From contig NW_013654970.1 in assembly GCF_000499385.1 (NCBI RefSeq), positions 62,001 to 126,000 on the forward strand: a DNA stretch of 64,000 nt, given 5' to 3'. Positions 1-12,152 of the stretch are shown here, piece after piece. The notes beneath the pieces are model-generated. The model was not told the DNA's origin. It searched no databases and saw nothing but the letters and a program-made list of their open reading frames with translations. A program made the translations under genes and the position numbers. The stretch is from Eimeria necatrix (Eukaryota > Apicomplexa > Conoidasida > Eucoccidiorida > Eimeriidae). Every line of letters begins with the position of its first letter. The stretch's first letter is position 1.

Positions 1-1390
1 CAAAAGTGAAAATGTAGATGCTCACACTGTGCATTTACGCTCATGAAGATAGAACAGATCTTTCCGGAATAGCGTTCGTGAGATCAGCCCGAGAAGAGCC
101 CAATGCGTGGCACCATCTCCCCGGGTCAGAGATACTCTACTCAGGGAGATATTCCCGGCCAACTTATTTTAGTTCGCTTGGACTAGTGCCCCTTGCCACG
201 ACGTGGAGCAGTGCTAGGTCGAATCAATGGCTTTTGCTCTGAGGTGCTCGAACCTCCGCGATTTCTGTGTATATGGTCCGGAGCCGTCTCATTAGACTTC
301 AATTAACCAAGGCAAGGGCCATGTGCCTCGCGCAGTGGGTCTTGCCGTTCAAGAATCGTCATTTGTTCTTCGGCTTGTTGTAGTGTGCTTTGCCTTACAC
401 ACGCAGGGGAAGGTGCGCATGGTACGATGGAGCCATTGCAGCGACGCGCTTAAGGGTATTCCTATTCCAATAAATGCACTTTTGTAGAGCCTTTGTTGAG
501 CCGACATTCACTCTTAAGGGAAGAAAACAGTGGCAAGTTTTCAGAAGCACTATGTTTCAGAGAAGGTTAAGGTGCTTTGATGCAAATCGCAGTTTTTGCA
601 AAATATGCGATATTTGTTCCCTTGCGTGCAAGATAATACTGTTAAGGAAAGATGAAAAGGACCTTGGAAAAAGAGTGAAATGTGTCCAAAATTTGCTAAA
701 AGGGATGCGATTGAAAGTTTTGCGCCTCTGGGGCGGTTCTGAGTTTGGGGAACCTTAAAAGCTGTTGTTGAAGGGTTTTGTTGCATTTGATAGGAGCCGC
801 GATACACGCATCATATTGGCTCTCATACAAAATCAAACTCATTGCGCGTAGCGAATCGCCCTGAGAGCGGCAAACGAACTGAAGGTGGTACAGTGTCTTG
901 GAAAATTCCAGTTTCAGCATGGAATAGCAGCAGTATCATCTCGCAACGGGCCACAATTTCCTTTAGGGCGCCTTCTTAAATGCAACATTTGAAAAGAATC
1001 ATACCACGCTGCCTCCAGCACTGCAATCCAGTCAACTGTGGCTTCTGTGACCAGATGAACATTGAGAAGAGCTGTGGCACAACCTGTAAAAGAAGGAAAT
1101 TTTAGTGCATCAATGCTTTGGCGGCATCTCTAAACAGTATGCCACAGTGCCGATGCATTCTCTAGTAGCAGCTGATGGCTGCCAATAAATGTTTGCTACT
1201 GAGCCATACCATGTCCCTAATGGCATCCTTGACGGCTCTCTGTTTGGAGCTTTGTTGTTAATTCGCTCGTACAGCGTCGCCCTGTGCCCCGTAAAAGAGC
1301 TTCTGGGACAATTCGATCACTGGGGGTGTTCGGGTGAGTGCCTCAGAGCTGAAAATATCAAGGTCGGTCGCAGTAAGAGGTTTCTGGCAT
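1..1390. other. Non-coding, possible 3' remnant of the gypsy element
   Basis: No open frame here looks like a real gene. It lies downstream (minus strand) of the integrase remnant at 1400-1900 and may hold the worn 3' end and LTR of that element. I could not recognise an LTR boundary or a second LTR copy by eye. Confidence 0.4.
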
Positions 1391-1399
1391 ATCATGACT

Positions 1400-1900
1400 T
1401 CAGCGCTCGCTTGAGAACTGGCTTGTCATATGAGGTAAGAAATCTAGAGCAGCATGGATATAATTCCACTCCCGATCCCCAGAATGAACGTCAAAGTGGA
1501 GCATCTGCTTTAGGTTCCGTTTAACTCGGGCGGTTTGTCCGTCGCTTTGCGGCGATACACGGAGGAGATGGAGAGCTAGACAATGAACCGGTTGCATATT
1601 TGATACCAGATGCTTGACTAACAGCATGCCTCTCTTGGAAATCACCACTTTAGCGAACCCATGGTGGCGAGTGAGGCGGTCAGCAGGGAATTAAATATTG
1701 TCAGCTGCTGTCAACGTCTTCTTCATGGGAATAAATTGAGCTTAGACTGTCAATAAGCACAAAAATGGAATCATTAGCGAAGACAGTGAGGCGGACCAGG
1801 TATTGTGCCTAGGCTGGCATGACTTCCAGATAACAGAGGGAATTCCCAGCGGCTGAAGGACTTCTCCAGGCTTCTGGGTGAATGATCAGTACGCGCAACA
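1400..1900 (-). pseudogene. Integrase core remnant of element C
   Basis: The minus strand shows the start of the rve core (NDSIFVLIDSLS, about 1780-1745). After a frame change comes the signature block SPQSDGQTARVKR (about 1560-1520), followed by a stretch like the WxxxLxxAxxxxN region. In Ty3/gypsy integrases the block reads HPQTDGQTERVNR, and its glutamate is the third acidic catalytic residue. Here it is alanine, and stops interrupt the frame, so no active enzyme can be made. Confidence 0.75.
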
Positions 1901-2589
1901 CTGAACGCAGAACTCCACGCATGCTGCAATATAGGCACGCGCATCTCGCCAATAATAATGCTTTTTGAGGGATAGGAATGTGTTGCTTTGTTCGGGATGG
2001 CCGGCCGTGGCATGTTCGTGGTAATTGTACAGCATGCGAGTAAGGTATTCACGGCAAGGCATGCAGATTCGCCGAATGCCGTGAATACAGATTCACAGGT
2101 TAAACAGCTCAAAACGGAAAGTAAGGTGGCGGTTGCGGAACTCAACTCTGGTTGCTTCACCAGCTTGTTGAGCTGCAGCGATGAAAGGCACCGCGAAAAT
2201 CAGGCACCTTTTATCCGCCGACACTCATGCATGTGAAGAGAGGGCACTCTCAGTCGGTATAGTTGGTAGGAATGTGGGCGTCGCAAGCAGTTGTAGTGTA
2301 GGTGCCGTGGATGTTGTTGCTTCCGAAGAGTGAATGTGTCAAACAGATGGAAAGCGAGGCGTTTTGGCCTATGTACCCCTTTCGTAGTAACTGAAGGCAG
2401 TGACAAGCTAAGGGGCTGTCAGGTTAGAGGCAGGCGTATATCTGCAATCGCTTTATAGCTTGTCTGGCTCCTCTTAGCGTTCTAGGCAGTTTGTTGGCTC
2501 TTGTACGCGAGCTTTGGCGAAGCTATCTCGCCGTGGGGACTTACTGTAGCCTCCGAAGGGTCACAAGGCGTAGACAGGGTAGGTTACCG

Positions 2590-3125
2590 CATCTGCCGCC
2601 TGGCTATGGCTGTGTACACCTCGCGGATGTGATTATGACGTTGTCGAATTCCATTTGAAAATATAACCAACGAGCAGTCCAGCGACATAGAAGCTTCAAC
2701 ACACTACATTGCTGCAAGTACGTGAGGGCATGATGATCCGTGTACTCCGTAGCCCTAGCAGCATGCAATAAATGAGGATAATTACCCGGTGACGAAGGCG
2801 AGAACCACTTCGCCGTACGTCGAATACCTCTGCTAAGCCAGTTCATGACCTGAATTACGAAGCCAACTGGCGTGCGATCTTGTTCGAGAACCGCCCCTAC
2901 ATCATAGCGTGATGCGCCGATAAGTCGAATAGCGTCGTGCTACTGAGAACATGTAGGGTCGTAAAGTCGAAGTTTCGCTGTTTGAAGTGCTGCTCAGAGT
3001 GTAGTTGAATGCATTCCTGGCACCAGTAGTTTGCGATTGTCATATGGACTCCATAGCGGTACCACTCCAGGTAAGCATTTTGGGAGCATTACGTGATATT
3101 CTTTGAGCACCTCCAGTACCTGTGT
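2590..3125 (-). pseudogene. RT N-terminal flank and RNase H remnant of element C
   Basis: At about 3125-3020 on the minus strand a frame has the conserved lead-in to gypsy RT (VLEVLKEYHVMLPKCLPG). At about 2925-2590 comes an RNase H-like stretch with VGAVLEQD, then YTDHHALTYLQQ, which matches the TDHxxLxYL motif of Ty3 RNase H. A worn QADAV, corresponding to the ADALSR end motif, follows. Stops and an internal deletion separate the two parts. Confidence 0.72.
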
Positions 3126-3355
3126 GGGCACCGTATGCTCTTGTTTGACTGTTCCCGCTCTTCGAACTCTGTGTAGTCGAGGGTGGAGGTTTGCAAAGGA
3201 GAATACTTCTCGTTAGCCTTGAATTGTGGGCAGGCCAGAAAAAGGAGTGTGGGACTGGGCGGTACGGGTCTAAATGCGCTGCTTTGCTAACACATACAGT
3301 AGTGGCCCATGACGCTCGTCACATACATGAGTGGTAGATAGCTTTTCTACGCGCG

Positions 3356-3461
3356 GTAAAGCTATAGTATGATCTTCGTTCCCTGTATTTCCCTAGGCAG
3401 GTGCTTCAGTAAAGCCATAGTATGATCGTTGTTCCTTGTAGTTCCCTAGGTAGGTGCTTCG
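3356..3461. repeat. 53-bp tandem duplication, two copies
   Basis: Two adjacent units, 3356-3408 and 3409-3461, share most bases (for example both contain atagtatgatc and ttccctagg) and differ at about eight positions. The duplication lies inside element C, between protease-like and RT-like remnants, and probably arose after the element died. Confidence 0.85.
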
Positions 3462-3899
3462 TGTTAGCTTAATCGTCGCACGGCGGTTCCCCAATATATT
3501 TGTTCTGCGGAAGGCCTTGTAGATTTTAGGGTTGGGACAAAGGAATATAGCCCCATCTGCTGGAGTCATTTGGGGTGTCTTGTGGGCCAGCATGCCATTG
3601 TTTGCTCAGCTTGAGCCCACGCGTACTCCTTGCGCTGTTTGTCCTGCTCCTTTGCCACGATCTTTTGTGATTGATCAATCGCACTATTGGCCATTTACGT
3701 AGGTTCGTAGTAACACGCTACCTTTTGGTCCGTTAGAAGCTCTAATTCGATTACAAGGTGATAACGTATGGGTCCCATGAGGACATACCTTTCTAGACGG
3801 TCACCCCCTGCCAGCCAGTAAGCCCCGCCACCACGCGGACGCTATGTAATTGCTCTACATCGGCGATAGTCAAACGGCAGGCTTTGTGTAGGTGACGTA

Positions 3900-5350
3900 C
3901 TCAACTGCGATCGGGCTGCTGAAAGTGCCCAACGCACCCGTTCGTATTCAGTCATTGTGTCACCACAGTGGTGTGGCTTCCAGTCCGTCGCTACCGGTTC
4001 ACTCATGCTGTTCATCTACCTTGTCCCCCTCTAACTGCTTGCTGACAAAAGTCGAGGTGGCTAACTCCAGCATTGGTGAGCTACGCTCCCCTCTTTTAAT
4101 ATATGCCTCGGACAGCGCTGTAGCGTGTAGGCATATGGCACCGCCTTGCTGTTGCTTCAGGAGCCGTTGTTTCCAGCTTGGAAAGACTTCGGTGGCATTC
4201 GGCTCTAGGCCGACTGCACAGAGCAGTCCTCCACCTTCTTGATGGCGGCTCGGAGGTTCGTCTCCTGCAATTCGTGGGCTTTGCTGCTTTCATGCTGCTG
4301 TTTCTTGCCCCCTGTCGTGAAACCTATCAGTTTGTGCTTCTTTGGGAAGGATGGAGGGGCAAAATGCCTAGCCTGGTGGCACTCACTTCCGCACGCCTTC
4401 CAGCTTTCGCCTGACCTACCAGCCTGCTCCTAATCCCTTGCACTTGGTGTTCATGATATGTCATGCCATTTGTGTTGCCGGCCGGATGGCGGCATATTCT
4501 GTCAAACTCGTTTGACCTGGATTCGGTTGACTCTCGTGGGTTTTCCGTCACTGCAGCAGAGCTCTAATTGTTTGCGTCCCCTCCTCAGTATTTTTTGCGT
4601 CTTCCAGTAGGTCTTGCACTGCTGCAAACTTAGTGATTGCTTCTGTCCATTCCTTGAATTTGGCGGTGGCCTCTTACTTAAATCCCTACACTGCTCGAGT
4701 GGTAGGCAAGCCAAGTGGTACTCCACTCGCTCTGCTGCAGGCATCCCATTCCCTCTTGCAGCGATCTTCACAGAGTCATCCAAGCATTTTCTGCTGTTTC
4801 CTTGCCACCTGTTAGTTGCAATATGCTTAATAAAGGCTGCGCAGCTAGTAATGCAAAGTCGTAGGGGAATATCACTTTTTGCACCAAACCCTGTTCTCCG
4901 TATGCGCCCTTGTGTTCTTAAAGTAGGCACACTCCATAAGTGCATCACCATCTAAATGCTTTCATTGCTCGCTTCCCCAGTATCACTGGCCCAGGCATAC
5001 CTTCGTACACTGCGCCTTTCCTGCATTATGAAGGCTTCTCATGGTGCCGCCGCCTTTGTTCGGCAGTGGCAGTGATGCCAGTGCAATCCATCACTTCACC
5101 TTCCAATAAAGAAGAAAACCCCGCAGCTGCTCCACCTTCCGCTTCAGCCTGGCAACCTGCCTGGCTGGTCGAATTGTGGTCCACTTGTGAAGAGATGCTG
5201 GGTGTCGCTTCCTCAACCCACCTGATTGCAGGGTCTCAGTAAGATCTTGGTGAGCTCTATTTTCTGCTGTCAGGAATCCGCACTGCCCTGCTTGACTATG
5301 ATCGTGAGCGCTGGGCATTAAGGAAGCTGTCTGATTGTGCGAACCTATCA
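3900..5350 (-). pseudogene. gag/protease-like remnant of element C
   Basis: On the minus strand a basic, helical gag-like stretch (about 5350-4500) is followed near 4400-4360 by CGSECHQARHFA, which resembles a gag zinc knuckle with altered spacing and no last cysteine. Near 4080-4000 comes LELATSTFVSKQL, which resembles the region after the protease catalytic triad (normally DSGATxxFVS); the triad itself is gone. This is the weakest part of element C and rests mainly on its position. Confidence 0.45.
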
Positions 5351-7576
5351 AGCATCCATTCTGCAGGTGGACAGCTAGTGCACCCCTACACGCTAGATGC
5401 TACAGTCCCAGTGGCTCATAAACGTTACATATGCATGTGCTCTGTGCTACTGGGGTGCACAGATATTGTTTCCCAGAACAGACCCCAGAATGTAGAGTTT
5501 TAAGCCCAGGTTCGTCCCCAGGTGTCTGCCGCTCTGGCTACGTATGTTCATATGGAACACTATTCGCAAAAAGCAAAATTCAGCATCCAAACCTTATTTC
5601 GAGGGATGCATCCCTCTTCCCCACCGCGTGGGCTTGCGGCTTTATTGCGTCTTGCCAGCCTTAAACTTCGGGCCAACCTGGATAGCTCAGTGGGCGTTAT
5701 CGCCCAAGGATGCTCCTGTGTTTCTTATTTGTATTTAGTATGCTAATCTACATCTTCGGAATTATTCGACTCAAGGGACCATTTCTGGGGCTTCTTTGTA
5801 GTTTTGCTTGCTACAGCTCTTCCTTGCAGTGTACCGAACCCTGGATCGGCCCTACTTATTAGGGCTATGAAATGTTAGTTGAAAAAGCCAAAAATTTAGC
5901 GAAGGAGAGCGAAAGGGAAGAATAGTATAAGTGAGCGTTTGCCTCAGTGGCAGAGCTCACAGCTTGCACAATCCTCATTAGCTGCAGCGAGGCTGCTAGC
6001 AGCCAGTCCTGAACTTCGCTACAGCGCTATTAGCTCCTAGCTACCCTCAATGCTCTTGCCGTTTGCAGTTTTAACGCATGAACATTGCCAAGAGTGCCCG
6101 CCCAGATTCTGTGGCGTCTCAAAGCCATTTCTGTTCCAGTTCTAGTGTTCGGCACTGTCCTATGGGCCATGCTATGCACCATCGGGACGCATTTCCTCCA
6201 ATATGGCTCTATTGAGTCATATTAATCCATGGAATGTTTTGGAAAAGCACGGTACACTCAAAGTTGCTAAGCCTCTGGCAGTTCATGCTTCCATGCTAAG
6301 TGCATCACCGTTCAAGCAGCCTAGAGCAGCGCACTTGACACAAACCATCACTCCATTCCTACTTTATAGCTTCATACTCTTGGGTCCTCACATAACTCAT
6401 TGCCCTTGCACAGCCGGCTGCTTAATAGCTAAATTCAGTTGGACTGATTATAGCTCTAGTGACCTGTGCCCAGCGTGCCTCCTATGCGGGAATCCAGATC
6501 GGCTACATAGCTGCGCACACTAAGCGTCAAGATGCACAATTAAGCCCTAAAAAAGCACTGTTGATATTATTGTTTCTTTTTTGCTCCTCCATGAAGCCCT
6601 TTCGTGTCTCTTGGTGTGCTTGCCACCGCTGGCCGCACCTGTGGCACAGCCAGCCCCAAAACGTGGCCTAGCTCTGGAGGACCCTCAGCCTAGTCCCCGA
6701 CAAGAGTCACGCTGTTTAGACTGGAACAGTTCTGATTGGGCTTAAAATCTATAACACTAGATATCACAACCTCCGGAGGTCGTTCCTATGCAGCATTGTA
6801 GTGCTGCGCACTGCAGTAGTAAGTTAAGATCCTGCCCCTTGGCCTCTGCGTAAAATTGCGCAACTTTCCGCTTAAAGGCAAAACAACGTATCTTCATACT
6901 ATGAGAAAAACCGTTATTGCACATTGTGCGATCCCACGGTAGTGGCTGTGGGTGGGACTGGCCACATCCTACACCAGCAGCAGACTGTCAACTTCTTAGC
7001 GACGGGCTCATAGGAAGGCAGGCGCTATAGAATAGTTTGTTTTCAGGCCCACATTCAGAGCTAGAGTGATTTTGGGTATTCGGTGAGATACCACAGGCTC
7101 ATAACTGGCTCCATGAGGGCTCTCTGCGGTTAAAGGGAGGAGCCGGCTGATCCCACAATGTATCTCGGTATTCAAAGGGCATACGGTTTCGGACGCTGAC
7201 AACCCTATTCCCAAAGATAAAATTTATACAGAACTGGCAAGCAGGCACGCGTCTGCGTTCATCAGCACTCACGCGATGGTGCACACTGGCTGTTATCTGC
7301 CTGGGGACGCTCTCTGATCGATCGTCTGCGGTCCTGTCACTGGACCAACAGCATAGCCCTTTCCACTAACTCCCCTCATTGTCTCTGTATGTCAAAAAAT
7401 TATTATATATCTTGCGTTTCAGGGGCAACACCTGGCATGGGGTGGCTTTTAGATACTGTTTAGCTCTCTGGGAAGCCAGGAGCCGCTCGCGCCTTCCTCA
7501 GTGGCGCAGTGTTACGGGAGCTGAGGGAGCTTCCCTGGAAGCGGTTTTGGGCTGAACATCTTATCACCACAAAAAA
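5351..7576. other. Intergenic, no gene seen
   Basis: I see no conserved protein, RNA gene or strong repeat. The only curiosity is a tRNA box-A-like string near 5683, which does not fold as a tRNA. The right end should hold the 5' leader and promoter of the gene starting at 7577. Confidence 0.4.
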
Positions 7577-9022
7577 ATGCGGAAAGAGGCACTTGGTGAT
7601 AATCAGGGATTTCACATGATCGCAGTGGATGAAGGCGACATTCGTAGTACCCCCAAATGCGGGGAACGGTCGCCATGTGAAGGCTTTGGTTCTGAAGAGA
7701 AAACAGCGCTTCCAGGCGATTTATTGTCAAGGTCACAGAGTATAGGGTTGTCCTCCAGGGGTGCAGTTAATATGTCGTTCGCGCTTTTTGCAAGCTTTCT
7801 GTTAGCAGGTGTCCTAGTTGGGGCGTTTGGGGGTGCTCTCTTTTATGGCAAATGGATTCAGCGAAATCAACATCCCAGTAAAGAAGCAATCGAGCAATCT
7901 AACAAGTCTGCTCTTTACGAGCACATACGTTCGGGTACAAGTGCTTCTCCAGCCGAGGAAGCCTCACTTATCGGTGTCCAAGGTCCCAATGCAAACGCTG
8001 CCTTTTCTGAGGCCTTCTTACCATTTGGAGTTCCGTCTTGGAAGGGAAAGCAAGAACCAAGTTTCTTTACTGAACATGTTCCAGCAGAAGGTGAGATGCT
8101 GAGGCAGGAGAACCAGACGGAAGACGATAGTGCTAGAGGGGATAAGGCATCCGAAGTTCGCGAGAAGAGGCTTGCAGAATTGAGATCTCTTACTTCGGCG
8201 ATGAAGGCACTCGATTTGGCATGGAGTTCGTCATCTAGAGCTGTGCAGGCGGCATTTAAGAAAAACTACATGCCAAATTCTGGAGATGCTGTGGCGGATC
8301 CCTTCCTGTGCTTGCAGCAGCATGCACACTTGGCAGAAAAGGCTCTAGACATCCAGGATTTCACCAGTGACCCTAACGAGGATGCCGTGATGGATGCATT
8401 CCTAGTTCGAACTGTACTGGAGGCATCCTTAAGGCGCCTTTGGCTCCTCAATGAAATTGAGAAGCTGTGCAACACTTGGGGTATCGGCTCACAGCTTCTT
8501 GGCAGAGAACCGGCTCCCCTGCCTCGGCTACATATTCTTAGACGTGCTAAGGACCAAGTCACCTTTGAAGACTTTACGGCAATGATGACAGGGTTTTCCT
8601 TTCGTGTCCCCAGCAAAGCGCTTGAAGACGCAGGGACAGTCCCTAGAGTTCTTGCAGAAAGACTGGCTGCCTCTGTCAAAGCAGAGACGTTGCAGCTAGA
8701 AAACGATCGACTGGTTCACTCTGGTTTTCAGAGATTCGCCCTGTCTTTGCCAAGTGACTCGATAATCAAGCATCCCAATAGCAAAGAGTTTTCAGTTTCA
8801 GTGTTCTTGAAGTTCCTCGGCAGGGCAACTATGGACAGAGAAGCAAACACTCTTACCCCCCAGGTTCTTGGTTCTTGGGTTAACGACTGGAATGTTGACG
8901 GTGTCCTTTCTCGACTCGCCCTCAATGTTGAGGAAGCCGGAGAAGTCCTTCAACTGAGGCCAGCCAACCACCTGGAAGATTCAGCGCAGGACATACTAGC
9001 TGTTGCAGTTGCCCTTATTTAG
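7577..9022 (+). CDS. Membrane-anchored helical protein, possibly a divergent Mic60
   Basis: A single-exon frame of 481 codons is the longest uninterrupted one in the left half. The first ATG is at 7577. A second in-frame ATG at 7772 (residue 66) sits directly before a hydrophobic segment (residues about 67-88) rich in small residues with GxxxG-type spacing, so translation may really begin there and give a 416-residue protein. The rest is soluble and mostly helical: acidic residues about 170-200, then heptad-like leucines to the end, with no cysteine cluster or enzyme motif. The layout (N-terminal anchor, helical body, C-terminal helical domain) fits mitofilin/Mic60 of the inner mitochondrial membrane. 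The last 150 residues resemble that domain only loosely. The family call is speculative; the coding call is firm. Confidence 0.8.
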   Translation: MRKEALGDNQGFHMIAVDEGDIRSTPKCGERSPCEGFGSEEKTALPGDLLSRSQSIGLSSRGAVNMSFALFASFLLAGVLVGAFGGALFYGKWIQRNQHPSKEAIEQSNKSALYEHIRSGTSASPAEEASLIGVQGPNANAAFSEAFLPFGVPSWKGKQEPSFFTEHVPAEGEMLRQENQTEDDSARGDKASEVREKRLAELRSLTSAMKALDLAWSSSSRAVQAAFKKNYMPNSGDAVADPFLCLQQHAHLAEKALDIQDFTSDPNEDAVMDAFLVRTVLEASLRRLWLLNEIEKLCNTWGIGSQLLGREPAPLPRLHILRRAKDQVTFEDFTAMMTGFSFRVPSKALEDAGTVPRVLAERLAASVKAETLQLENDRLVHSGFQRFALSLPSDSIIKHPNSKEFSVSVFLKFLGRATMDREANTLTPQVLGSWVNDWNVDGVLSRLALNVEEAGEVLQLRPANHLEDSAQDILAVAVALI

Positions 9023-12000
9023 CCCCAACGGCAATGTGGCGTGTCACGTTCATGCTAGCTGTTAGCTACGCCAATGTGCTCCAGCTATTCTTCAGGCGGA
9101 TTAAGCTTGCAAGTTTTCCAAGGCTAGGACTATTTTGGAAAGGCTTGCCGTTCAATTGGTCCGTCAAACAGTTCAGCTTCTCATCTTCAATTTCCTGCCT
9201 AGCTGCAGCGGCATCAACGCGCGGCGACTTCCCATCATATGGAAACGGTCACAATACGGACTTGTTCTTTGGAAGCATTTGGTGATGGTTAGGGTGACTG
9301 GTGGCACATTTACGCCAACATTCTTGAAGAGGGAAGCCTGCTATGCTCTGTGTTTGTACAGGAGTACTACAACACGTGAGGGTCCGCAGCAGATGCCTTT
9401 AGCGCTGCATCTCTTTCTGTTTTCAGCGGCCAGCTACTATAGCTGAGCATTTTTTTAAAACAAATATATGCGCAGTGTGTTATGCGGGGTCGCTGCGTGC
9501 ACGCTTCAAAACTTGCATGCATAGCACGCTGCGCTTATATTTGTGGTCTTTCAATAAGTAGTGTCCACTTCGAAGTACTTGCCCGTTCTCTCGGAACGCA
9601 GCCAAGAAACTGAAGGTTTTGGGCTCTCCTCTTTCACTTGCGCATTGACTATCTGGTCAAAACCCGAAAATGGCATTTCTGGCTTTCGAATGGCGGCTAA
9701 AGGGTTCAATGTTCCTGGAAAGTGGTTGTTCACAAACCATTCTACATTCTAACCATTTTTTGGGCCTTCTACGGAGCCAAGGTAATACGGATTTATCCCT
9801 GCTTCTTTACCTTCTGCAGGGAGCACACTGCGTCACTTAAGTTGAATTGAGTTTGGGCGCAGCATTAGTGTCTTCGAGACAATACAACCTAGCCTCCGGT
9901 TAAGCAGGAGGTACAAGCTGCTTGTTTCATCCTGTCGTCGGTCTTCCACCCAGCGCCGGAAGTGCACCGGAGGTTGCAGTGGTATGCTATTGTCCGCAGG
10001 TAATGCTCTACTGTTATTACTTGTAGGTAAGGTTCGCAGAGATGTGCTATATCCTTGGGGCAACAACCTTTTTTTTAGGCCTACGTGAGTTGCCGCATCA
10101 TAAGCATGCAAGAGCTGCTCATTCAGTTAGCCACAAAAGCAATATGCGAGGGTAGTGTTGGAAGCGACGACACGGCTGTGAGCTCCCTCCTGGCTTGGCC
10201 TGTCCAAACGAACAGCCCAAGCTCTCGACCTTGTAAAAAGCAGCATCCGCCAGTTTTTAGCTTGCAGTATCCACGGAGAAGTTAAGCTCTCTTGTTCTGC
10301 GGCTGGATCACGGGGCGTGGCCTCCATTATCAGCGACGCTTCTGGAGGCTCGACTCTGGCTGCGAAAAATCAGATAGTTTTGGTGGAGCTGCCCAACAAA
10401 ACGGCATTGTCGTGAGACCATTAAAATATCAAGCGAACCTGAAGCATGCACTGACGTTTCTTGCCTTCTCTAACTGCACTAGTGCCCGCACGTTTGGACC
10501 GTGGTCAAAATTTGTAGATACCAATGTTTCAAAATTTCTCCACCTTCGTTTTCTCAAGTAGTGACTCCAATTCCAATTAAGCCAACTTCTGTCCAGTAGC
10601 AAAAGCAGTCTGGAAACGTAGCAGTTCAACGAAGCTCAGGGACAAAGAACGTATACATTTTAGGGCCAGACAGAGTCCGCCACACAACCCAAGTTCTGCG
10701 TGAAGGGGTCGTTCGAACGACCAGTTTGTGCCAAGTAATACAAGTTCGGTTTCTAGTGGCCATTGAGACGGCCATGGCCTTCCTTCCGCACTGGCATTGG
10801 AACTGCTCATAATGTCACATCTAGCCCTCTCTGTGGAGGAGTATAAATTCGAGAACTCTTAGGGCTTGAAGAGTCCTTTTTGTTTCATAAGGGAAACAAA
10901 AGGAGGCACCTACACTCTGCCTGTGTACGTCGTTGCAGCCAGAGAAATTCTGGGTTGTTGGTGCAATATCCGGTAACCACTCATGCCTTGACTGCTTCCA
11001 AAATTATGTATATTCTCATTGTATAATCTCATCTGAATCCACCCAGCGTCACAGCTACGGATTTCTCAATGGTAGGGCATCTACGAGCTTCGACGGACAC
11101 AGACATCGAAATGTGCTCAGCCAGGGATGGCAAAAGAAGTAGTCGTTCATTGAGGAGCTCAGTCTGAACCAATTCATGAAAATATATTAAATTAGGGAAC
11201 TCAAGGCACTGAAGCAGCAAACAACTGGTTCTGGCGTGTTGGAATAGACCTTTAGTGACCCAGGACAATTGAGCCTGCCAACGGGCGCTGGAAAACTCGG
11301 CAGTCTAAGTGTAATCTTTAATGCGTTGAGTTTTGCCTACGCAGCTTCGTGAACTGCGTTTCAATCCCTTAAAGCTCCAGCGCTCGACCATCTTCAATTT
11401 TCGGTGGCCGCCGGTCGTACATGGCCTTTTGTGAGACTGATTTCATCCATAGTGGGTTCTCCAAGACATTGTGTTCACTCATTTTGTGCTAAGCAAGGCT
11501 TACGGAGTCGGGTCTTCCTCTACTCTTTAGCACTTGCGGACTGGGTCAAATGCGTGGGAGACTCAACGACCACCTGGCGCACACAAGAGCACACAAGAGG
11601 TGAAGTGGCTTCAACCATCCAGAACATTACAGCCAATTACACAAAATATCATTCCAAATAACTATACTTTCATATTTGAGGCGATTCAGCTGCAGGGAAC
11701 AGTTCCAGTGAAACAGCGGTAGCTTCGGTAGAGTGTGAAGCTGCATAGTTGGGCAGGAGCAGCGTCCCGATCTGCATTGATTCACTACTTCTTCGATGCG
11801 CATTTTCTCATATTTGTAGTTCTGAGGTTCCTTTAACTTTGCTGAGCATTTTCTTAGGACAGCATGCGTTCTAAAGGAGCCACGAGACAGCCGCTCCTCG
11901 AGTCTCGATTTCCACAATTTTTAAGTCCTTCGTCCACTCTTTAAGTTATTGAACACCGAATTCTCCAGAGTTGTGCCTCTAGTTTGCTTTGGAGCTCTGG

Positions 12001-12152
12001 GCAACGATATTGCCTGTCCGCAGAACCGGACTGGTATTGGGCGTGTACCCTTTGGACTGACGCAAGCTCATCTCGGGCTCCGGGGGTTAACCCCTGGCCT
12101 AGCGCAGCAGCAGCTGCACGAGCAGCAGACTCACATTGAGAGAAGGGCCATC
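9023..12152. other. Intergenic, no gene seen
   Basis: I see no conserved coding exon. Short open frames on both strands carry no recognisable motif. The frame entering the rhomboid first exon is open back to 11949 but has no ATG before 12153, so part of the 5' leader, or a further coding exon, may lie in 11949-12152. Confidence 0.4.
10874..10904. repeat. Imperfect short hairpin
   Basis: The string tcctttttgtttc, a loop of about six bases and gaaacaaaagga form a 12-bp stem with one bulged T. It stands alone in non-coding DNA and has no obvious partner gene. Confidence 0.6.

Larger units (their letters stand above)
1400..5350 (-). mobile_element. Decayed Ty3/gypsy LTR retrotransposon (element C)
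   Basis: Read on the minus strand, broken frames follow the standard Ty3/gypsy order. They are a gag-like stretch (about 5350-4100), a protease-like stretch (about 4090-3990), the segment that precedes the RT palm (about 3125-3020), RNase H (about 2970-2590) and integrase core (about 1900-1400). Stops and frame changes interrupt all of them. The RT palm with its YxDD motif is missing, so a deletion lies between 3020 and 2970. No LTRs, primer-binding site or target-site duplication were recognised. The assignment rests on several short motifs in the right order, which is stronger than any one alone. The element is dead. Confidence 0.72.

Noticed and set aside
5681..5772. tRNA box-A-like string gatagctcagtgggc with a box-B-like ttcgactc about 75 bases later
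   Set aside because: The seven bases before the box do not pair with anything downstream, no anticodon or T stem forms, and the spacing is too long for a plain tRNA.
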